Shown here: positions 28,152-37,886 of the stretch, piece after piece
How the letters are laid out: each line of letters begins with the position of its first letter
Numbering within the stretch: position 1 is the first letter of the stretch
NCBI GenBank assembly: GCA_011390955.1
Contig: JAABRM010000010.1
Coordinates: forward strand, 116,643 to 180,642
Direction of reading: 5' to 3'
DNA from: Oscillatoriales cyanobacterium
GTDB lineage: Bacteria; Cyanobacteriota; Cyanobacteriia; Cyanobacteriales; Laspinemataceae
Length of the DNA: 64,000 nucleotides
Notes under the pieces: model-generated
The model's database searches: none
Seen by the model: the letters and a program-made list of their open reading frames with translations, nothing else
What the model was told of the DNA's origin: nothing
Translations under genes and position numbers: made by a program

Positions 28152-29993
28152 ATGATCGACAGACGTAAATTCCTTTATTTTACTACTGGGTTGGGCATGG
28201 CATTAGGATACAAACAACTGATGCCTGTATATGGGCAACAACCCGGTGATATCCAGCCATCATCCGCAACCCCTGAATATCCCGATCTGATTGAACTTTT
28301 TATTCAAGAAACCCCTTTCACTATTGGCAGAAAAACCGGGAAAGCGGTAACGGTTAATAACGTATTACCCGCACCAATTATCCGCTGGAAAGAAGGACAA
28401 ACCGCCACCATTAAAGTCACCAATAATCTCAAAGAAGATACTTCAATTCACTGGCATGGTATTATCCTCCCGGAAAATATGGATGGGGTGCCAGGGATTA
28501 GCTTTGCGGGAATTAAACCGGGACAAACTTTTACTTACCAATTTCCTCTTAATCAAAGTGGGACATATTGGTATCACAGTCACAGCGGAATGCAAGAACA
28601 ACTGGGTCACTATGGGGCGATTATTATCGATCCGATTGAACCAGAACCTTTTGTCTGCGATTCCGCGAAGCGGATCCCTTGCGGGAATCGCGACTATGTA
28701 ATTCTGCTCTCAGACTGGACCTTTGAAAATCCCCATCAGATTATGAAAAATCTGAAAAAAATGGGGGCTTACTACAACTATCAAAGACGAACTGTTAGCA
28801 CTTTCTTTGAAGATATCCATTGGCGACAAATGCGAATGGATCCGACAGATATTGCGGATGTTACAGGTGCAACCTATACCTATTTAATGAATGGTTTACC
28901 CCCCGAATCAAACTGGACTGGACTATTTAAACCCGGTGAAAAAGTGCGACTCAGATTTATTAATGCTTCAGCGATGACTTTTTTTGACATTCGCATTCCT
29001 GGTTTAAAAATGACGGTCATCCAAGCTGATGGTCAAAATGTCCAACCTGTCACCGTAGATGAGTTTCGGATTGGTGTAGCAGAAACTTATGATGTAATTG
29101 TTGAACCCCAAGATGAGCAAGCCTACACTATTTTTGCGGAAACAATGGATCGTAGTGGCTATGCTCGTGGAACTTTAGCAATTAGTCAAGGTTTGAGTGC
29201 AGCCATTCCCGATCGCCTCGAACGTCCTCTGAGAACAATGGCAGATATGGGAATGGATCATTCCGAACATTCCGAACATTCGGGACATGATATGTCTGGA
29301 AATTCCGAACATTCGGGACATGATATGTCTGGAAATTCCGAACATTCGGGACATGATATGTCTGGAAATTCCGAACATTCCGAACATTCGGGACATGATA
29401 TGTCTAGTGAAGATATGCCCAATTTTGACTGGCAAATAAATGAATCCAGGAATCATGGTCGGGGTCAAGCTGGTACACCAATGATGGTAAAAAATCGGTT
29501 GAATGAACCGGGAATTGGCTTAGAAAATACCGGAACTCGCGTATTAGTTTATACAGACCTCCGCAGCCTCGCGCCCCGTGAAGACCAACGCCAGCCAGAA
29601 CGAGAACTTGAGCTACATTTGACCGGCAATATGGAACGGTATATGTGGTCATTTAATGGCAAAAAATATTCAGAAGAAAAAGAAATTACTTTTTATTACG
29701 GGGAACGACTCCGTTTAACCTTTGTAAATCAAACTATGATGGAGCATCCGATTCATTTACATGGGATGTGGATGGAATTAGATAATGGGGCGGGAAAATA
29801 TAAGCCGCGCAAACATACGGTGATTGTTAAACCGGCGGAAAAAATGTCTGTGGAAGTGAATGTGGATGCGCGAGGCAAATGGGCATTTCACTGCCATCTG
29901 ATGTATCACATGGAAATGGGAATGTTTAGAACGATTCTCGTTTCGAGACGCTTCGCGAACGCAGTTGTTGACCGTGCGGCGGAGGTGCGCTAA
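28152..29993 (+). CDS. copA: CopA-type periplasmic multicopper oxidase
   Basis: A 613-residue multicopper oxidase expected to oxidise or sequester Cu(I) in the periplasm. The N-terminus MIDRRKFLYF is a twin-arginine signal. Copper ligands are in HWHG (100-103), HSH (142-144), HPIHLHG (532-538) and HCHLMYHMEMGM (580-591). Residues 368-417 carry four repeats of SEHSGHDMSGN, a Met/His-rich copper-binding segment encoded by about 36-bp DNA repeats (29262-29402). A 35-bp palindromic element (28657-28691) adds about 12 residues (CDSAKRIPCGNR) before the conserved DYVILLSDWTF. The last 15 residues look repeat-derived. The copB start codon follows immediately. Confidence 0.88.
   Translation: MIDRRKFLYFTTGLGMALGYKQLMPVYGQQPGDIQPSSATPEYPDLIELFIQETPFTIGRKTGKAVTVNNVLPAPIIRWKEGQTATIKVTNNLKEDTSIHWHGIILPENMDGVPGISFAGIKPGQTFTYQFPLNQSGTYWYHSHSGMQEQLGHYGAIIIDPIEPEPFVCDSAKRIPCGNRDYVILLSDWTFENPHQIMKNLKKMGAYYNYQRRTVSTFFEDIHWRQMRMDPTDIADVTGATYTYLMNGLPPESNWTGLFKPGEKVRLRFINASAMTFFDIRIPGLKMTVIQADGQNVQPVTVDEFRIGVAETYDVIVEPQDEQAYTIFAETMDRSGYARGTLAISQGLSAAIPDRLERPLRTMADMGMDHSEHSEHSGHDMSGNSEHSGHDMSGNSEHSGHDMSGNSEHSEHSGHDMSSEDMPNFDWQINESRNHGRGQAGTPMMVKNRLNEPGIGLENTGTRVLVYTDLRSLAPREDQRQPERELELHLTGNMERYMWSFNGKKYSEEKEITFYYGERLRLTFVNQTMMEHPIHLHGMWMELDNGAGKYKPRKHTVIVKPAEKMSVEVNVDARGKWAFHCHLMYHMEMGMFRTILVSRRFANAVVDRAAEVR
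28657..28691. repeat. 35-bp palindromic element inside the multicopper oxidase gene
   Basis: It begins GCGATTCCGCGAAGCGGATC and ends CCTTGCGGGAATCGC, making outer arms GCGATTCC/GGGAATCGC. The encoded peptide CDSAKRIPCGNR interrupts otherwise family-like sequence. Confidence 0.65.
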
Positions 29994-30941
29994 GTGAAGG
30001 GAAAACAAATCAGTATTTGTTTGAATATAATCTTAAAAATAATCGGCATAACCGGCACTTTAACTTTAGCCAATATTTTGGCTTATCCTCTGTCAAGCTA
30101 CGGTGAATCAGCTAAAGAATTGGATAATTTTTATCCAACTTTAGAGTCATTGGAGTCAACGGATTGGCAGTTTTCCCAGTCCCACGATCGCTCCGATCGT
30201 AACTCCGATCGTAACTCCGATCGTAACTCCGATCGTAACTCTAATCATCACTCAGATCATCACTCAGGAGAACATGATTGGCCCGAACCCATCCATGATA
30301 ATCACACCTATTCTTTAATATTGCTTGAGCAATTGGAATATCGAGCCAATGAAGGGGAAGATTCATTAAATTGGGATGCGGTCAGTTGGGTGGGGGGAGA
30401 CTATGAAAGACTCTGGATTAAAACCGAAGGAGAAGTCGGTTTAGATAGTGGCAATGGTGAAGCCGAACTTCAACTGCTTTATGGTCAATTAATCACCCCT
30501 TTTTTTGATGGACAAGTGGGTTTAGCCTATCAGCAATTGTATGGCGATACTTCCAAAGGACGTGCTTTTGGCGTGGTTGGAGTCCAAGGAATGCTGCCTT
30601 ATGTGATTGAAACCGATGCCGCTATTTTTATTAGTCACAAAGGGGATATTTCCGCGAAATTATCCGCCGAACAACAATTACTCCTATCCCAACGGTTAAT
30701 TTTAGAACCAAAATTAGAAACTCATTTGGCAATTCAAGACGTAGAAGAATTTGGGGTCGGTTCAGGAATTAATGACCTGGAATTGGGCTTACGCTTGCGC
30801 TATGAGATTAATCGGGGTTTTGCTCCATACACGGGGATTAACTGGACGCGCAAATTTGGCAAAACGGCGGATTTTGCCGAAGAAGAAGGGGAGGCGGTGG
30901 ATAATTTTGCTGTAGTTGTGGGACTGCGGTTAATGTTTTAA
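29994..30941 (+). CDS. copB: CopB-type outer-membrane copper resistance protein
   Basis: A 315-residue outer-membrane protein of the CopB family, starting with GTG directly after the oxidase stop. A GGAGGT Shine-Dalgarno is embedded in the oxidase's last codons, so translation is probably coupled. It has a signal peptide (to about residue 38) and a low-complexity Asp/Ser/Arg/Asn then His-rich segment (about 64-95; DRNSDRNS, NHHSDHHSGEH) for metal binding, created by a 12-bp DNA repeat. The CopB beta-barrel follows (from about 103, YSLILLEQLEYR) and ends in the aromatic F. It acts with the oxidase in copper tolerance. Confidence 0.85.
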   Translation: MKGKQISICLNIILKIIGITGTLTLANILAYPLSSYGESAKELDNFYPTLESLESTDWQFSQSHDRSDRNSDRNSDRNSDRNSNHHSDHHSGEHDWPEPIHDNHTYSLILLEQLEYRANEGEDSLNWDAVSWVGGDYERLWIKTEGEVGLDSGNGEAELQLLYGQLITPFFDGQVGLAYQQLYGDTSKGRAFGVVGVQGMLPYVIETDAAIFISHKGDISAKLSAEQQLLLSQRLILEPKLETHLAIQDVEEFGVGSGINDLELGLRLRYEINRGFAPYTGINWTRKFGKTADFAEEEGEAVDNFAVVVGLRLMF

Positions 30942-31110
30942 ACGGTTATTGGTTGTTGGTTGTTAGTTGTTGGTTGTTGGTTATTTGTTATTTGTTCAGG
31001 CAATAACGAATAACCAAATTTTTTTATTTAACCATCATCAACAATTTCATCCTGATTTCATTTTTGTTCTGTATCGTTAAAGATATCCTCAGATTTAGGA
31101 GTTTCCTAAG
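30942..31110. repeat. short TTGTTGG heptamer array before the small copper gene
   Basis: GGTTGTTGGTTGTTAG units lie at 30948-30990, followed by the regulatory motif at 31045. No terminator-like hairpin is seen after copB. Confidence 0.6.
31045..31061 (+). promoter_or_regulatory. second copy of the candidate copper-response operator
   Basis: TTTCATCCTGATTTCAT is identical to 28036-28052 and lies 50 bp before the start of the small exported protein. A TTTTG/ATTTG also follows both copies. Confidence 0.5.
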
Positions 31111-31329
31111 ATGAAAGTTAATTTAAGCAAAATCGTTTTAACGGCTGTCAGTGGCGCGATCGCAACTGGGTTTAGCTTAGTCGGATTCGTCGTTGAACCT
31201 GTCAGCGCTCAAGTTTCCTTAACTAAACAGGACAATCCTTTTAACACTGAACTTCGCAATAACTGCCACGAAAACTGTGAAGAACATTGTGATGGGGAAC
31301 ACCACGATCAAACTTCTTCCGATGAATAA
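31111..31329 (+). CDS. small exported His/Cys-rich putative metal-binding protein
   Basis: A 72-residue protein with a clear signal peptide (hydrophobic core about 10-28, cleavage near VSAQ at residue 35). The acidic mature part ends in NNCHENCEEHCDGEHHDQ, with three Cys and four His in 18 residues. The ligand content, the position after copAB and the shared upstream motif suggest a periplasmic copper chaperone or buffer. I know no named family for it. AGGAGTTTCCTAAG places a good ribosome binding site before the ATG. Confidence 0.7.
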   Translation: MKVNLSKIVLTAVSGAIATGFSLVGFVVEPVSAQVSLTKQDNPFNTELRNNCHENCEEHCDGEHHDQTSSDE

Positions 31330-31509
31330 ATTCGGTTGATCCCGTAGGGTGGGCAAATTTTGCTCACCCTAATTTTATAGTCCGTAGGGTGGGCAAAATT
31401 TGCCCACCCTATACAGAAACAAAATTTGATCATCTCGCGCAGCTTTGAAAACCATGATTTAAAAAAATAATCTTTTATAGATAATTTTTCCAAAACTACA
31501 CCCTAAGCC
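31330..31509. repeat. two GTAGGGTGGGCAAA repeats
   Basis: Copies start near 31346 and 31383, each followed by TGCCCACCCTA or TGCTCACCCTA so that each forms a hairpin. They lie between the convergent copper gene and PIN toxin gene and could end transcription of both. Confidence 0.65.
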
Positions 31510-31965
31510 CTACACTTCCCTACCTAACAAATCTTGAGGGTGAATGATAGTAATATTTGGCATCAAAATGAAATCTTTAGGATTAAAGGTTAATAAATGA
31601 GTAATGTTATTGGATTTCATTACGGCTAACAGCCTGATGTCATGGTTACGTTTACCTTTAATATCGTAGTCCGTCACCAGTTGCAACCAGTTAGTAAAAA
31701 TGTCGGGCGTTTCTGGAATTAATCTGAAATTATCTAACAAATCATTGACATAATCTTTGGTTAGTTGGGTATTCCAACCTAACCCATTCACATCTATTGG
31801 GCGGGTTGCTACTACCCAAAATTCAATTAAAACTTGAGCAGTAATGACACATTCATTGCGATCGGTGAAGATTTTATTAATTGCTTCATTAGCTAATGAA
31901 TGACTTGCCGATGAAGTATCGGCAGCCCGAAGTAACATATTGGTATCAAGTAAGTATTGCTGCAT
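31510..31965 (-). CDS. PIN-domain ribonuclease toxin (VapC-like)
   Basis: A 151-residue PIN-domain protein, probably an RNase toxin. Acidic residues of the active site are visible in LLDTNMLL (D8), IEFWV (Glu near 50) and HDIRLLAVMKSNNITHLLTFNPKDF (Asp near 109 and 127). It starts 5 nt after the stop of the small gene upstream on the same strand, the normal antitoxin-toxin order. RNA target unknown. Confidence 0.8.
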   Translation of the reverse strand: MQQYLLDTNMLLRAADTSSASHSLANEAINKIFTDRNECVITAQVLIEFWVVATRPIDVNGLGWNTQLTKDYVNDLLDNFRLIPETPDIFTNWLQLVTDYDIKGKRNHDIRLLAVMKSNNITHLLTFNPKDFILMPNITIIHPQDLLGREV

Positions 31966-31970
31966 TAATA

Positions 31971-32213
31971 TTAATCCTCGTACATGGTGTCACGATGCAA
32001 GGCTTCATCAGGTAAGTTAGCGCTTGTTTGAGGTAATTTAGCGATCGCTTTATTCCATTTTGCTACTTTTTCTTCAGGGGTGAGATGAGAATCTGAGGCT
32101 GGGTTCACAGTTGAAGTCTTTTGTTTAAGAAATTCACTAAAGTCTAAGACTTCTTGCTGTTGCGCTAATGGCAGTTGTTTGAGATTTTCTAAAACAGTTT
32201 GTTCAATGTTCAT
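31971..32213 (-). CDS. antitoxin of the PIN pair (DUF2281-like)
   Basis: An 80-residue protein. The N-terminal half (IEQTVLENLKQLPLAQQQEVLDFSEFLKQK) matches the helical DUF2281-type motif common in cyanobacterial antitoxins; the C-terminal half (KWNKAIAKLPQ..ALHRDTMYED) is the likely toxin-binding tail. It lies between the methyltransferase (58 bp upstream) and the PIN gene, all on the same strand. Confidence 0.75.
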   Translation of the reverse strand: MNIEQTVLENLKQLPLAQQQEVLDFSEFLKQKTSTVNPASDSHLTPEEKVAKWNKAIAKLPQTSANLPDEALHRDTMYED

Positions 32214-32271
32214 AGTTGTTTATTTTTTTTGATAGTCTATACTCGCATTAATTTAAAAATGCTCGATTAAT

Positions 32272-33357
32272 TTATTCGACAAAATATCCTGTTAAAGCGG
32301 ATATAATTGAGCGTCCTAAATGATAGGCAAAATTTACCGGAATCGCATTCCCGATTTGTTTATATTGTGATGTAATCCCTCCCATAAATTCCCAATCATC
32401 AGGAAAAGTTTGAATTCTGGCATATTCCCGGACGGTAAAAGGTCGCGTTTCATCGGGATGACAGCGATCGGTTTGTTTTTGAGAAGGAGAAGTGGTCAAA
32501 GTTAAACTCGGTTCATCCCAAGAAATACGACGTGCCATCCCAGTTTTTCCCCCACCTAAATAATAACTTTTCATCATATATTCTTTTTGGATATTTTCCG
32601 GTAAATCTCTCCAGCATCCCCCCGGTGGCACTAATTTTAACACTTCTGCTTTCTTTTTACTATATTTGACTCCTGCCGAGGGCGGAACATTGTTTAAAGC
32701 ATCTCTTAAGGTGAGATTTTTTTGAGAAGGTTCAGGATAAAAAAACTGAAGATTTAGATCGGAACGAGTCCCCACAATAATAATTCTTTCTCGCTTTTGG
32801 GGGACATCATAATTCACTGCATTCAGCAATCGATATTGAACTTGATAACCCAAAGACTCTAAAATTGATAAAATAATTTTTAAAGTTTCCCCTTGTTGAT
32901 GACTGATTAAGCCCCGGACATTTTCCGCTAAGAATAATTTGGGTTGAATTTCTTGAACGCATCGAGCAAATTCATAGAATAAAGTTCCTCTGGTATCTTC
33001 CAGCCCTAGCTTTTTACCGGCATAACTAAATGATTGACAAGGAAATCCTCCGGTAACTACATCCGCCGACATTTGTTTAAACGAAACTTGAGAAATATCA
33101 TCATGGATAATATGCCAGTGAGGTCGATTGTGTCGTAAAGTAGCCACGGCATCTTTATCGATTTCTACTAAACACTGGGTTTTTAAGCCAGCTTTTTCTA
33201 ATCCTAATGCTAGACCCCCTGCCCCGGCAAACAGTTCGATCGCATTCACGGTTTTTTTGGGTTTAAATGGAATGTCAGGAGAATAGTAAGGAATCTCTAA
33301 TAAAGGCTCGAATAAATTTAACTGAATACTTTTGTGCATATTCGATAATTTCTGCAT
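32272..33357 (-). CDS. C5-cytosine DNA methyltransferase
   Basis: A 361-residue DNA (cytosine-5) methyltransferase. Motif I is ELFAGAGGLALGL (41-53), motif IV GGFPCQS with catalytic C107, motif VI ENV (145-147), motif VIII QKRER (187-191) and motif X GNAIPVNFAYHLG near the C-terminus. The target-recognition region is short. Specificity cannot be read directly. No intact restriction gene is adjacent, but a decayed DUF1016 nuclease lies 116 bp upstream and a toxin-antitoxin pair downstream. It may be a solitary or relic restriction-modification methylase. A second Met at residue 7 is an alternative start. Confidence 0.9.
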   Translation of the reverse strand: MQKLSNMHKSIQLNLFEPLLEIPYYSPDIPFKPKKTVNAIELFAGAGGLALGLEKAGLKTQCLVEIDKDAVATLRHNRPHWHIIHDDISQVSFKQMSADVVTGGFPCQSFSYAGKKLGLEDTRGTLFYEFARCVQEIQPKLFLAENVRGLISHQQGETLKIILSILESLGYQVQYRLLNAVNYDVPQKRERIIIVGTRSDLNLQFFYPEPSQKNLTLRDALNNVPPSAGVKYSKKKAEVLKLVPPGGCWRDLPENIQKEYMMKSYYLGGGKTGMARRISWDEPSLTLTTSPSQKQTDRCHPDETRPFTVREYARIQTFPDDWEFMGGITSQYKQIGNAIPVNFAYHLGRSIISALTGYFVE

Positions 33358-33473
33358 TAATATGATATTCTACTACTACTGGTTAATGATTCTGGGTTAC
33401 AGAATAGCAAACTACAATTCGCCAAAATGTTCAAAGGCTTAAAAGACCGATCGAATCAAAGTTTAGGCTTCCT

Positions 33474-33745
33474 TCATTGGGATTCCTCCTCGCTGGCAAG
33501 TCGCAGTCTGGCATCGACGATCGCTTGTTGGAGTTTCGCTTGCAGCACTTCTTTCGGAGGCAAGACGGTGAGATACTCGGCAACATAAGGGTTTTGAGAT
33601 GTGTCCAGCTTAATTGTCTCCCCAGTGTGGAGACAATCTCTAGGTCTGGGAAAGTTTCAGCAAAGTGGACACAATGCCGGAGTTGTTTCTCACTCCAACC
33701 TTTCCCATAGGTTTGGGTTAGTTGTTCAGAAAGGGTGTTTGGAAG
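33474..33745 (-). pseudogene. remnant of a DUF1016 (YhcG-type) PDDEXK nuclease gene
   Basis: Read on the minus strand, LSEQLTQTYGKGWSEKQLRH and the following CVHFAETFPDLEIVSTLGRQ, LSWTH are the hallmark of the DUF1016 N-terminal domain. After about 40 bp the frame shifts, and QNPYVAEYLTVLPPKEVLQA, then KLQQAIVDARLRLASEEESQ and stop, match the C-terminal tail of the same family. The central nuclease domain is deleted and no start remains. The gene is therefore dead, upstream of the methyltransferase on the same strand. Confidence 0.75.
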
Positions 33746-33993
33746 ATAGAGGTTTCAGTAAACCCCCGATCTAAATTGATTAGGACTTACGCAAATCTAG
33801 GATTTAATCACTATATATATTGCATGGTGGGCAATGCCCACCCTACATATAGATTAGCTGCTATCGTCCTGTTGATAACATCTCGATCGCCTGATTTTCT
33901 AGGAAAAATTTGTCCCTGTAGAATTGTGAAACATCAAGCCACGGTACACTATTCTAACGAACCTTAAACCCCAAGCGGTTATCCCGATCGAAT
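33746..33993. other. intergenic region before glyS
   Basis: It holds one GGTGGGCAATGCCCACCCTAC palindrome near 33827. No gene seen; the glyS promoter should lie here. Confidence 0.5.
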
Positions 33994-36165
33994 ATGACTA
34001 CATTTTTATTAGAAGTCGGTACAGAAGAATTACCCGCAAGCTTTGTCGAAACAGCGATTTCTCAGTGGCGATCGCTCATTCCGGGGACTCTGGCAGAAAA
34101 CTTTCTCACCCCCAAAGCCACCCAAGTCTATGGCACCCCGCGTCGTTTGGCCGTTTTAATCTCTGGTTTGCCCACCCAGCAGCCCGATCGCGAAGAAGAA
34201 ATCAAAGGCCCACCAGCCCAAGCAGCCTTTAAAGATGGTAAACCCACCAAAGCTGCCGAAGGATTTGCCCGGAAACAGGGCGTCGAGTTAAGCGACTTGG
34301 AAATTCGCCCCACGGACAAAGGCGATTTTGTCTTTGTCAACAAAAAAATTACCGGACGCACCACAGCGGAAATCTTAACGGAACTCGTGCCCCAATGGAT
34401 TAACAAACTAGAAGGCAAACGGTTTATGCGTTGGGCAAATGGGGATTTAAGATTTTCTCGCCCGTTACGTTGGTTGGTCGCATTATTAGACCGAGAAATT
34501 CTGCCGATCGCCATAGAAAATGGCTCAGAAACTCTCAAAAGCGATCGCATTTCTAGCGGACATCGGATTTTGCATCCGCAACCCGTGGAAATTGCTAACG
34601 CCGCAGATTATGCCCAAACTTTACGGCAAGCTTATATTGAAGTAAACCCAGAAAAACGCCAAGAAAAAATCATTGCGGAAGTCAAAGCCACTGCGAAAAA
34701 AGCCGGTGGCATTGCGGAAATTTCCGCCGATTTACTCACCGAAGTCACTAACTTAGTCGAATGGCCCACAGCGGTAATGGGCAAATTTGACGATGGCTTT
34801 TTAATTTTACCGCCGGAAGTAATTACTACGGTCATGGTGACACACCAGCGGTATTTTCCGGTATTAAAAAATCAGCAAAATGGAGATAAAACGGGTAAGC
34901 AAACTACAGAATTACTCCCTTATTTTATCACTATTTCTAACGGCGATCCGGCAAAATCCGCAATTATTGCCAATGGCAACGAACGAGTAATTAGAGCACG
35001 GTTAGCCGATGGCCAGTTTTTCTACAAAGCAGATATCGCCAAACCTTTAGAAAGTTATGTAGCCCAGTTAGAAACTGTCACTTTCCAAGAAAAATTAGGC
35101 TCGGTGCGCGAGAAAGTCAACCGCATCATTAAAATTGCCAGTTTCATTACAGACCAATTATCCCTCAGCGCCGAAAAAGCTAAAGATATCCAACGGGCTG
35201 CATTACTTTGTAAAGCGGATTTAGTCAGCCAGATGGTTTATGAATTTCCCGAATTGCAAGGGGTGATGGGTGAAAAATATGCCCGCATTTCTGGGGAAAC
35301 CGAGGCCGTAGCTACGGCAATTTTTGAGCATTATTTGCCACGGGGCGCTAGTGATATTTTGCCAGATACGATCGCTGGGCAAGCGATCGCTTTAGCGGAT
35401 AAACTGGATACATTGGTCAGTATTTTTGGCTTGGGAATGTTGCCCACTGGTTCTTCCGACCCGTTTGCTTTGCGTCGGGCAGCTACGGCGATCGTCAATA
35501 TTATTTGGGCGGCAGATTTACCCCTAAATTTATATCATTTGCTAGAACAAGCCGCCAGTGAATTTAGCACAATTTACCCCGATACTTCTCCTGATTTATT
35601 GTCACAATTATATGACTTTTTCCGGCAACGAGTCAGAACTTTGTTGCAAGAGGAGCGGGGAGTTGATTATGATTTGGTGAATGCGGTATTAGGGGAAGAT
35701 GACCCAGAATATACGGAACGGGGATTAAAAGATTTGCTGGATTTACGCGATCGCGCCTTATTCTTGCAATCTATCCGCAATAATGGCATCCTCAATAATA
35801 TCTATGAAACCGTAAACCGTTCCTCCCGTTTAGCCAAACAAGGAGAACTCGATACCATTGAATTAGCACCGAGTCAAGCGATCGATCCCAAACTATTCCA
35901 AAAATCTTCTGAACAAGACTTTTATGATTCTCTGGTGCAATTAGTGCCCAAAACCCAAGCTGCCCGCGCAGCGCGAGATTATCAAAAATTAGTGGATGCT
36001 TTAGCAGAAATTGCCCCAGTGGTCAGCAACTTTTTTGATGGCCCAGAAAGTGTCCTAGTGATGGATTCAGATCCGGCAATTCAACGCAACCGCTTAAATC
36101 TTTTGGGATTATTGCGAAATCATGCTCGTGTTTTAGCAGATTTTGGCGCGATCGTTAAAAGTTAG
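33994..36165 (+). CDS. glyS: glycyl-tRNA synthetase beta subunit
   Basis: A 723-residue beta subunit of the bacterial alpha2beta2 glycyl-tRNA synthetase, needed for charging tRNA-Gly together with GlyQ, which is not in this window. The N-terminus ([17 protein letters not shown]) and central blocks ([42 protein letters not shown]) are characteristic, and the length is normal. murD follows 197 bp downstream after a set of palindromes. Confidence 0.95.
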   Translation: MTTFLLEVGTEELPASFVETAISQWRSLIPGTLAENFLTPKATQVYGTPRRLAVLISGLPTQQPDREEEIKGPPAQAAFKDGKPTKAAEGFARKQGVELSDLEIRPTDKGDFVFVNKKITGRTTAEILTELVPQWINKLEGKRFMRWANGDLRFSRPLRWLVALLDREILPIAIENGSETLKSDRISSGHRILHPQPVEIANAADYAQTLRQAYIEVNPEKRQEKIIAEVKATAKKAGGIAEISADLLTEVTNLVEWPTAVMGKFDDGFLILPPEVITTVMVTHQRYFPVLKNQQNGDKTGKQTTELLPYFITISNGDPAKSAIIANGNERVIRARLADGQFFYKADIAKPLESYVAQLETVTFQEKLGSVREKVNRIIKIASFITDQLSLSAEKAKDIQRAALLCKADLVSQMVYEFPELQGVMGEKYARISGETEAVATAIFEHYLPRGASDILPDTIAGQAIALADKLDTLVSIFGLGMLPTGSSDPFALRRAATAIVNIIWAADLPLNLYHLLEQAASEFSTIYPDTSPDLLSQLYDFFRQRVRTLLQEERGVDYDLVNAVLGEDDPEYTERGLKDLLDLRDRALFLQSIRNNGILNNIYETVNRSSRLAKQGELDTIELAPSQAIDPKLFQKSSEQDFYDSLVQLVPKTQAARAARDYQKLVDALAEIAPVVSNFFDGPESVLVMDSDPAIQRNRLNLLGLLRNHARVLADFGAIVKS

Positions 36166-36362
36166 GTATTGGGACTCACTGTAAATGTAAGGTGGGCAAT
36201 GCCCACCCTACGAATGATATCTGGTAAATGTATGGTGGGCAATGCCCACCCTACGAATCTCACTCTAAATGTATGGTGGGCAATGCCCACCCTACGAATG
36301 ATATCTAGTGGGCATTGCCCACCCTACGAACCTATATTTCATCTTCACTCAATATCCCGTCT
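36166..36362. repeat. four GTGGGCAATGCCCACCCTACGAA palindromes in tandem
   Basis: Copies start near 36191, 36233, 36273 and 36308, separated by CTCACT or GATATCTGGTAAATGTAT-like spacers. Each is a perfect GGGCA/TGCCC hairpin. They may terminate glyS transcription. Confidence 0.8.
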
Positions 36363-37739
36363 ATGTCAAAAGCCCATATCATCGGTTTAGGAAAATCAGG
36401 AATTGCCGCAGCCAAGTTATTGCAGCAAAACGGTTGGCAAGTCACCGTGAGCGATCGCGGCAATTCTGACAGTTTGCGCCAACAACAGCAACAACTCGCT
36501 GCCATTGGCATTGAAGTGCATTTAGACCATGTTTTTGCCCCAGATGAATCCCTGGAATTAATCGTAGCCAGTCCCGGAGTTCCTTGGGATATTCCTCCCC
36601 TGGTGAAAGCGCGAGAAATGGGCATTGAAACTATCGGCGAAATGGAACTCGCTTGGCGTCATTTGAATCAAGCCTCCTGGGTGGGTATCACGGGCACTAA
36701 TGGCAAAACCACCACAACAGCTTTAATTGCGGCTATTTTCCAAACCGCTGGATTTCATGCCCCGGCTTGTGGCAATATCGGCTATGCCACCTGTGAACTA
36801 GCCTGGGAATATTCAAAACCAGAGCAAACAGATCCACTGAAACCGATTGATTGGACGATCGCGGAAATTAGCAGTTATCAAATTGAATCTTCTAATTCTT
36901 TAGCCCCGAAAATAGGCATTTTTACCACCTTAACTCCCGATCATCTGAGTCGCCACTATACTATCGATAACTATTTCAACATCAAAGCTTCTCTATTAGA
37001 ACGGTCTGAATATCGGGTAATTAATGGCGATGACCCCTATTTACGGCAACACCTGGCAACTCGTTGGCCCGATGCTTGTTGGACTAGCACCCAAGGAAAA
37101 AGTCACCTATTAGGCGATCCAGAAAAGGGCGCTTATCTGGAAAATGGCTGGGTGATATTTAAAGGAGAAAAAATCGTCCGGGCTGATGCTTTGCGAATGT
37201 GTGGCGACCATAATCAACAAAATTTGCTGATGGCAGTGGCTACCGCTAGTTTGGCGGGGATCAAAAAAGAGGCGATCGCCCAAGCCATTGCGGAATTCCC
37301 CGGAGTTCCCCACCGCCTAGAACCGATCGTCACTTGGCAAGGCATTGAGTTTATTAATGATAGTAAAGCCACCAACTACGACGCTGCGGAAGTGGGCTTA
37401 AAATCCGTTGAAGCGCCAGTGATTCTGATTGCTGGTGGGGATCCCAAAACTGGGGATGATACGGGGTGGTACAGAATTATTCAAACCAAAGCAGTGGCAG
37501 TGTTATTAATTGGGGATGCCGCCGCGCAATTTGCCCAACGCTTGCAAGAAGTTGGCCATCAACGCTATGAAATTGTGGAAACAATGGCGCGAGCAGTTCC
37601 CAGGGCGGCTCAATTGGCTCAAGAACTTGGGGCTAAGGTAGTATTACTCTCTCCCGCTTGCGCCAGTTTTGACCAATATCAAAATTTTGAGCAACGGGGG
37701 GATGATTTCCGGCAGCTTTGCCTGGAATTGCTCCAATAA
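36363..37739 (+). CDS. murD: UDP-N-acetylmuramoyl-L-alanine:D-glutamate ligase
   Basis: A 458-residue cytoplasmic ligase adding D-Glu to UDP-MurNAc-L-Ala in peptidoglycan synthesis. The N-terminal Rossmann domain ([17 protein letters not shown]), ATP loop GTNGKTT (111-117), Mur central motif ([10 protein letters not shown]) and C-terminal domain ([24 protein letters not shown]) are all present. The frame is open 16 codons further upstream, but those codons run through the palindromic repeat, so I place the start at the ATG of [10 protein letters not shown]. Confidence 0.95.
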   Translation: MSKAHIIGLGKSGIAAAKLLQQNGWQVTVSDRGNSDSLRQQQQQLAAIGIEVHLDHVFAPDESLELIVASPGVPWDIPPLVKAREMGIETIGEMELAWRHLNQASWVGITGTNGKTTTTALIAAIFQTAGFHAPACGNIGYATCELAWEYSKPEQTDPLKPIDWTIAEISSYQIESSNSLAPKIGIFTTLTPDHLSRHYTIDNYFNIKASLLERSEYRVINGDDPYLRQHLATRWPDACWTSTQGKSHLLGDPEKGAYLENGWVIFKGEKIVRADALRMCGDHNQQNLLMAVATASLAGIKKEAIAQAIAEFPGVPHRLEPIVTWQGIEFINDSKATNYDAAEVGLKSVEAPVILIAGGDPKTGDDTGWYRIIQTKAVAVLLIGDAAAQFAQRLQEVGHQRYEIVETMARAVPRAAQLAQELGAKVVLLSPACASFDQYQNFEQRGDDFRQLCLELLQ

Positions 37740-37830
37740 TTTGCCAATAATTTGCCGGTAATTTACCGATAGTTTGCCAATAATTTGCCGGTAATTTAGC
37801 GATAATTTGCCGGTAATTTTCCTACTTAGG
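37740..37830. repeat. tandem AATTTGCCGGTAATTT repeats
   Basis: Five to six imperfect 14-16 bp units (AATTTGCCAAT, AATTTGCCGGT, AGTTTGCC) follow the murD stop. No coding function seen. Confidence 0.7.
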
Positions 37831-37831
37831 G

Positions 37832-37886
37832 GGCCAGACCACTCAGGGGCTACTCAGGAGCGATCGTCTGGCCTGATTTTATTTTT
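37832..37886 (+). terminator. terminator after murD
   Basis: GGCCAGAC (37832-37839) and GTCTGGCC (37866-37873) form an 8-bp perfect stem with a 26-nt loop, followed by TGATTTTATTTTT. Confidence 0.65.
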
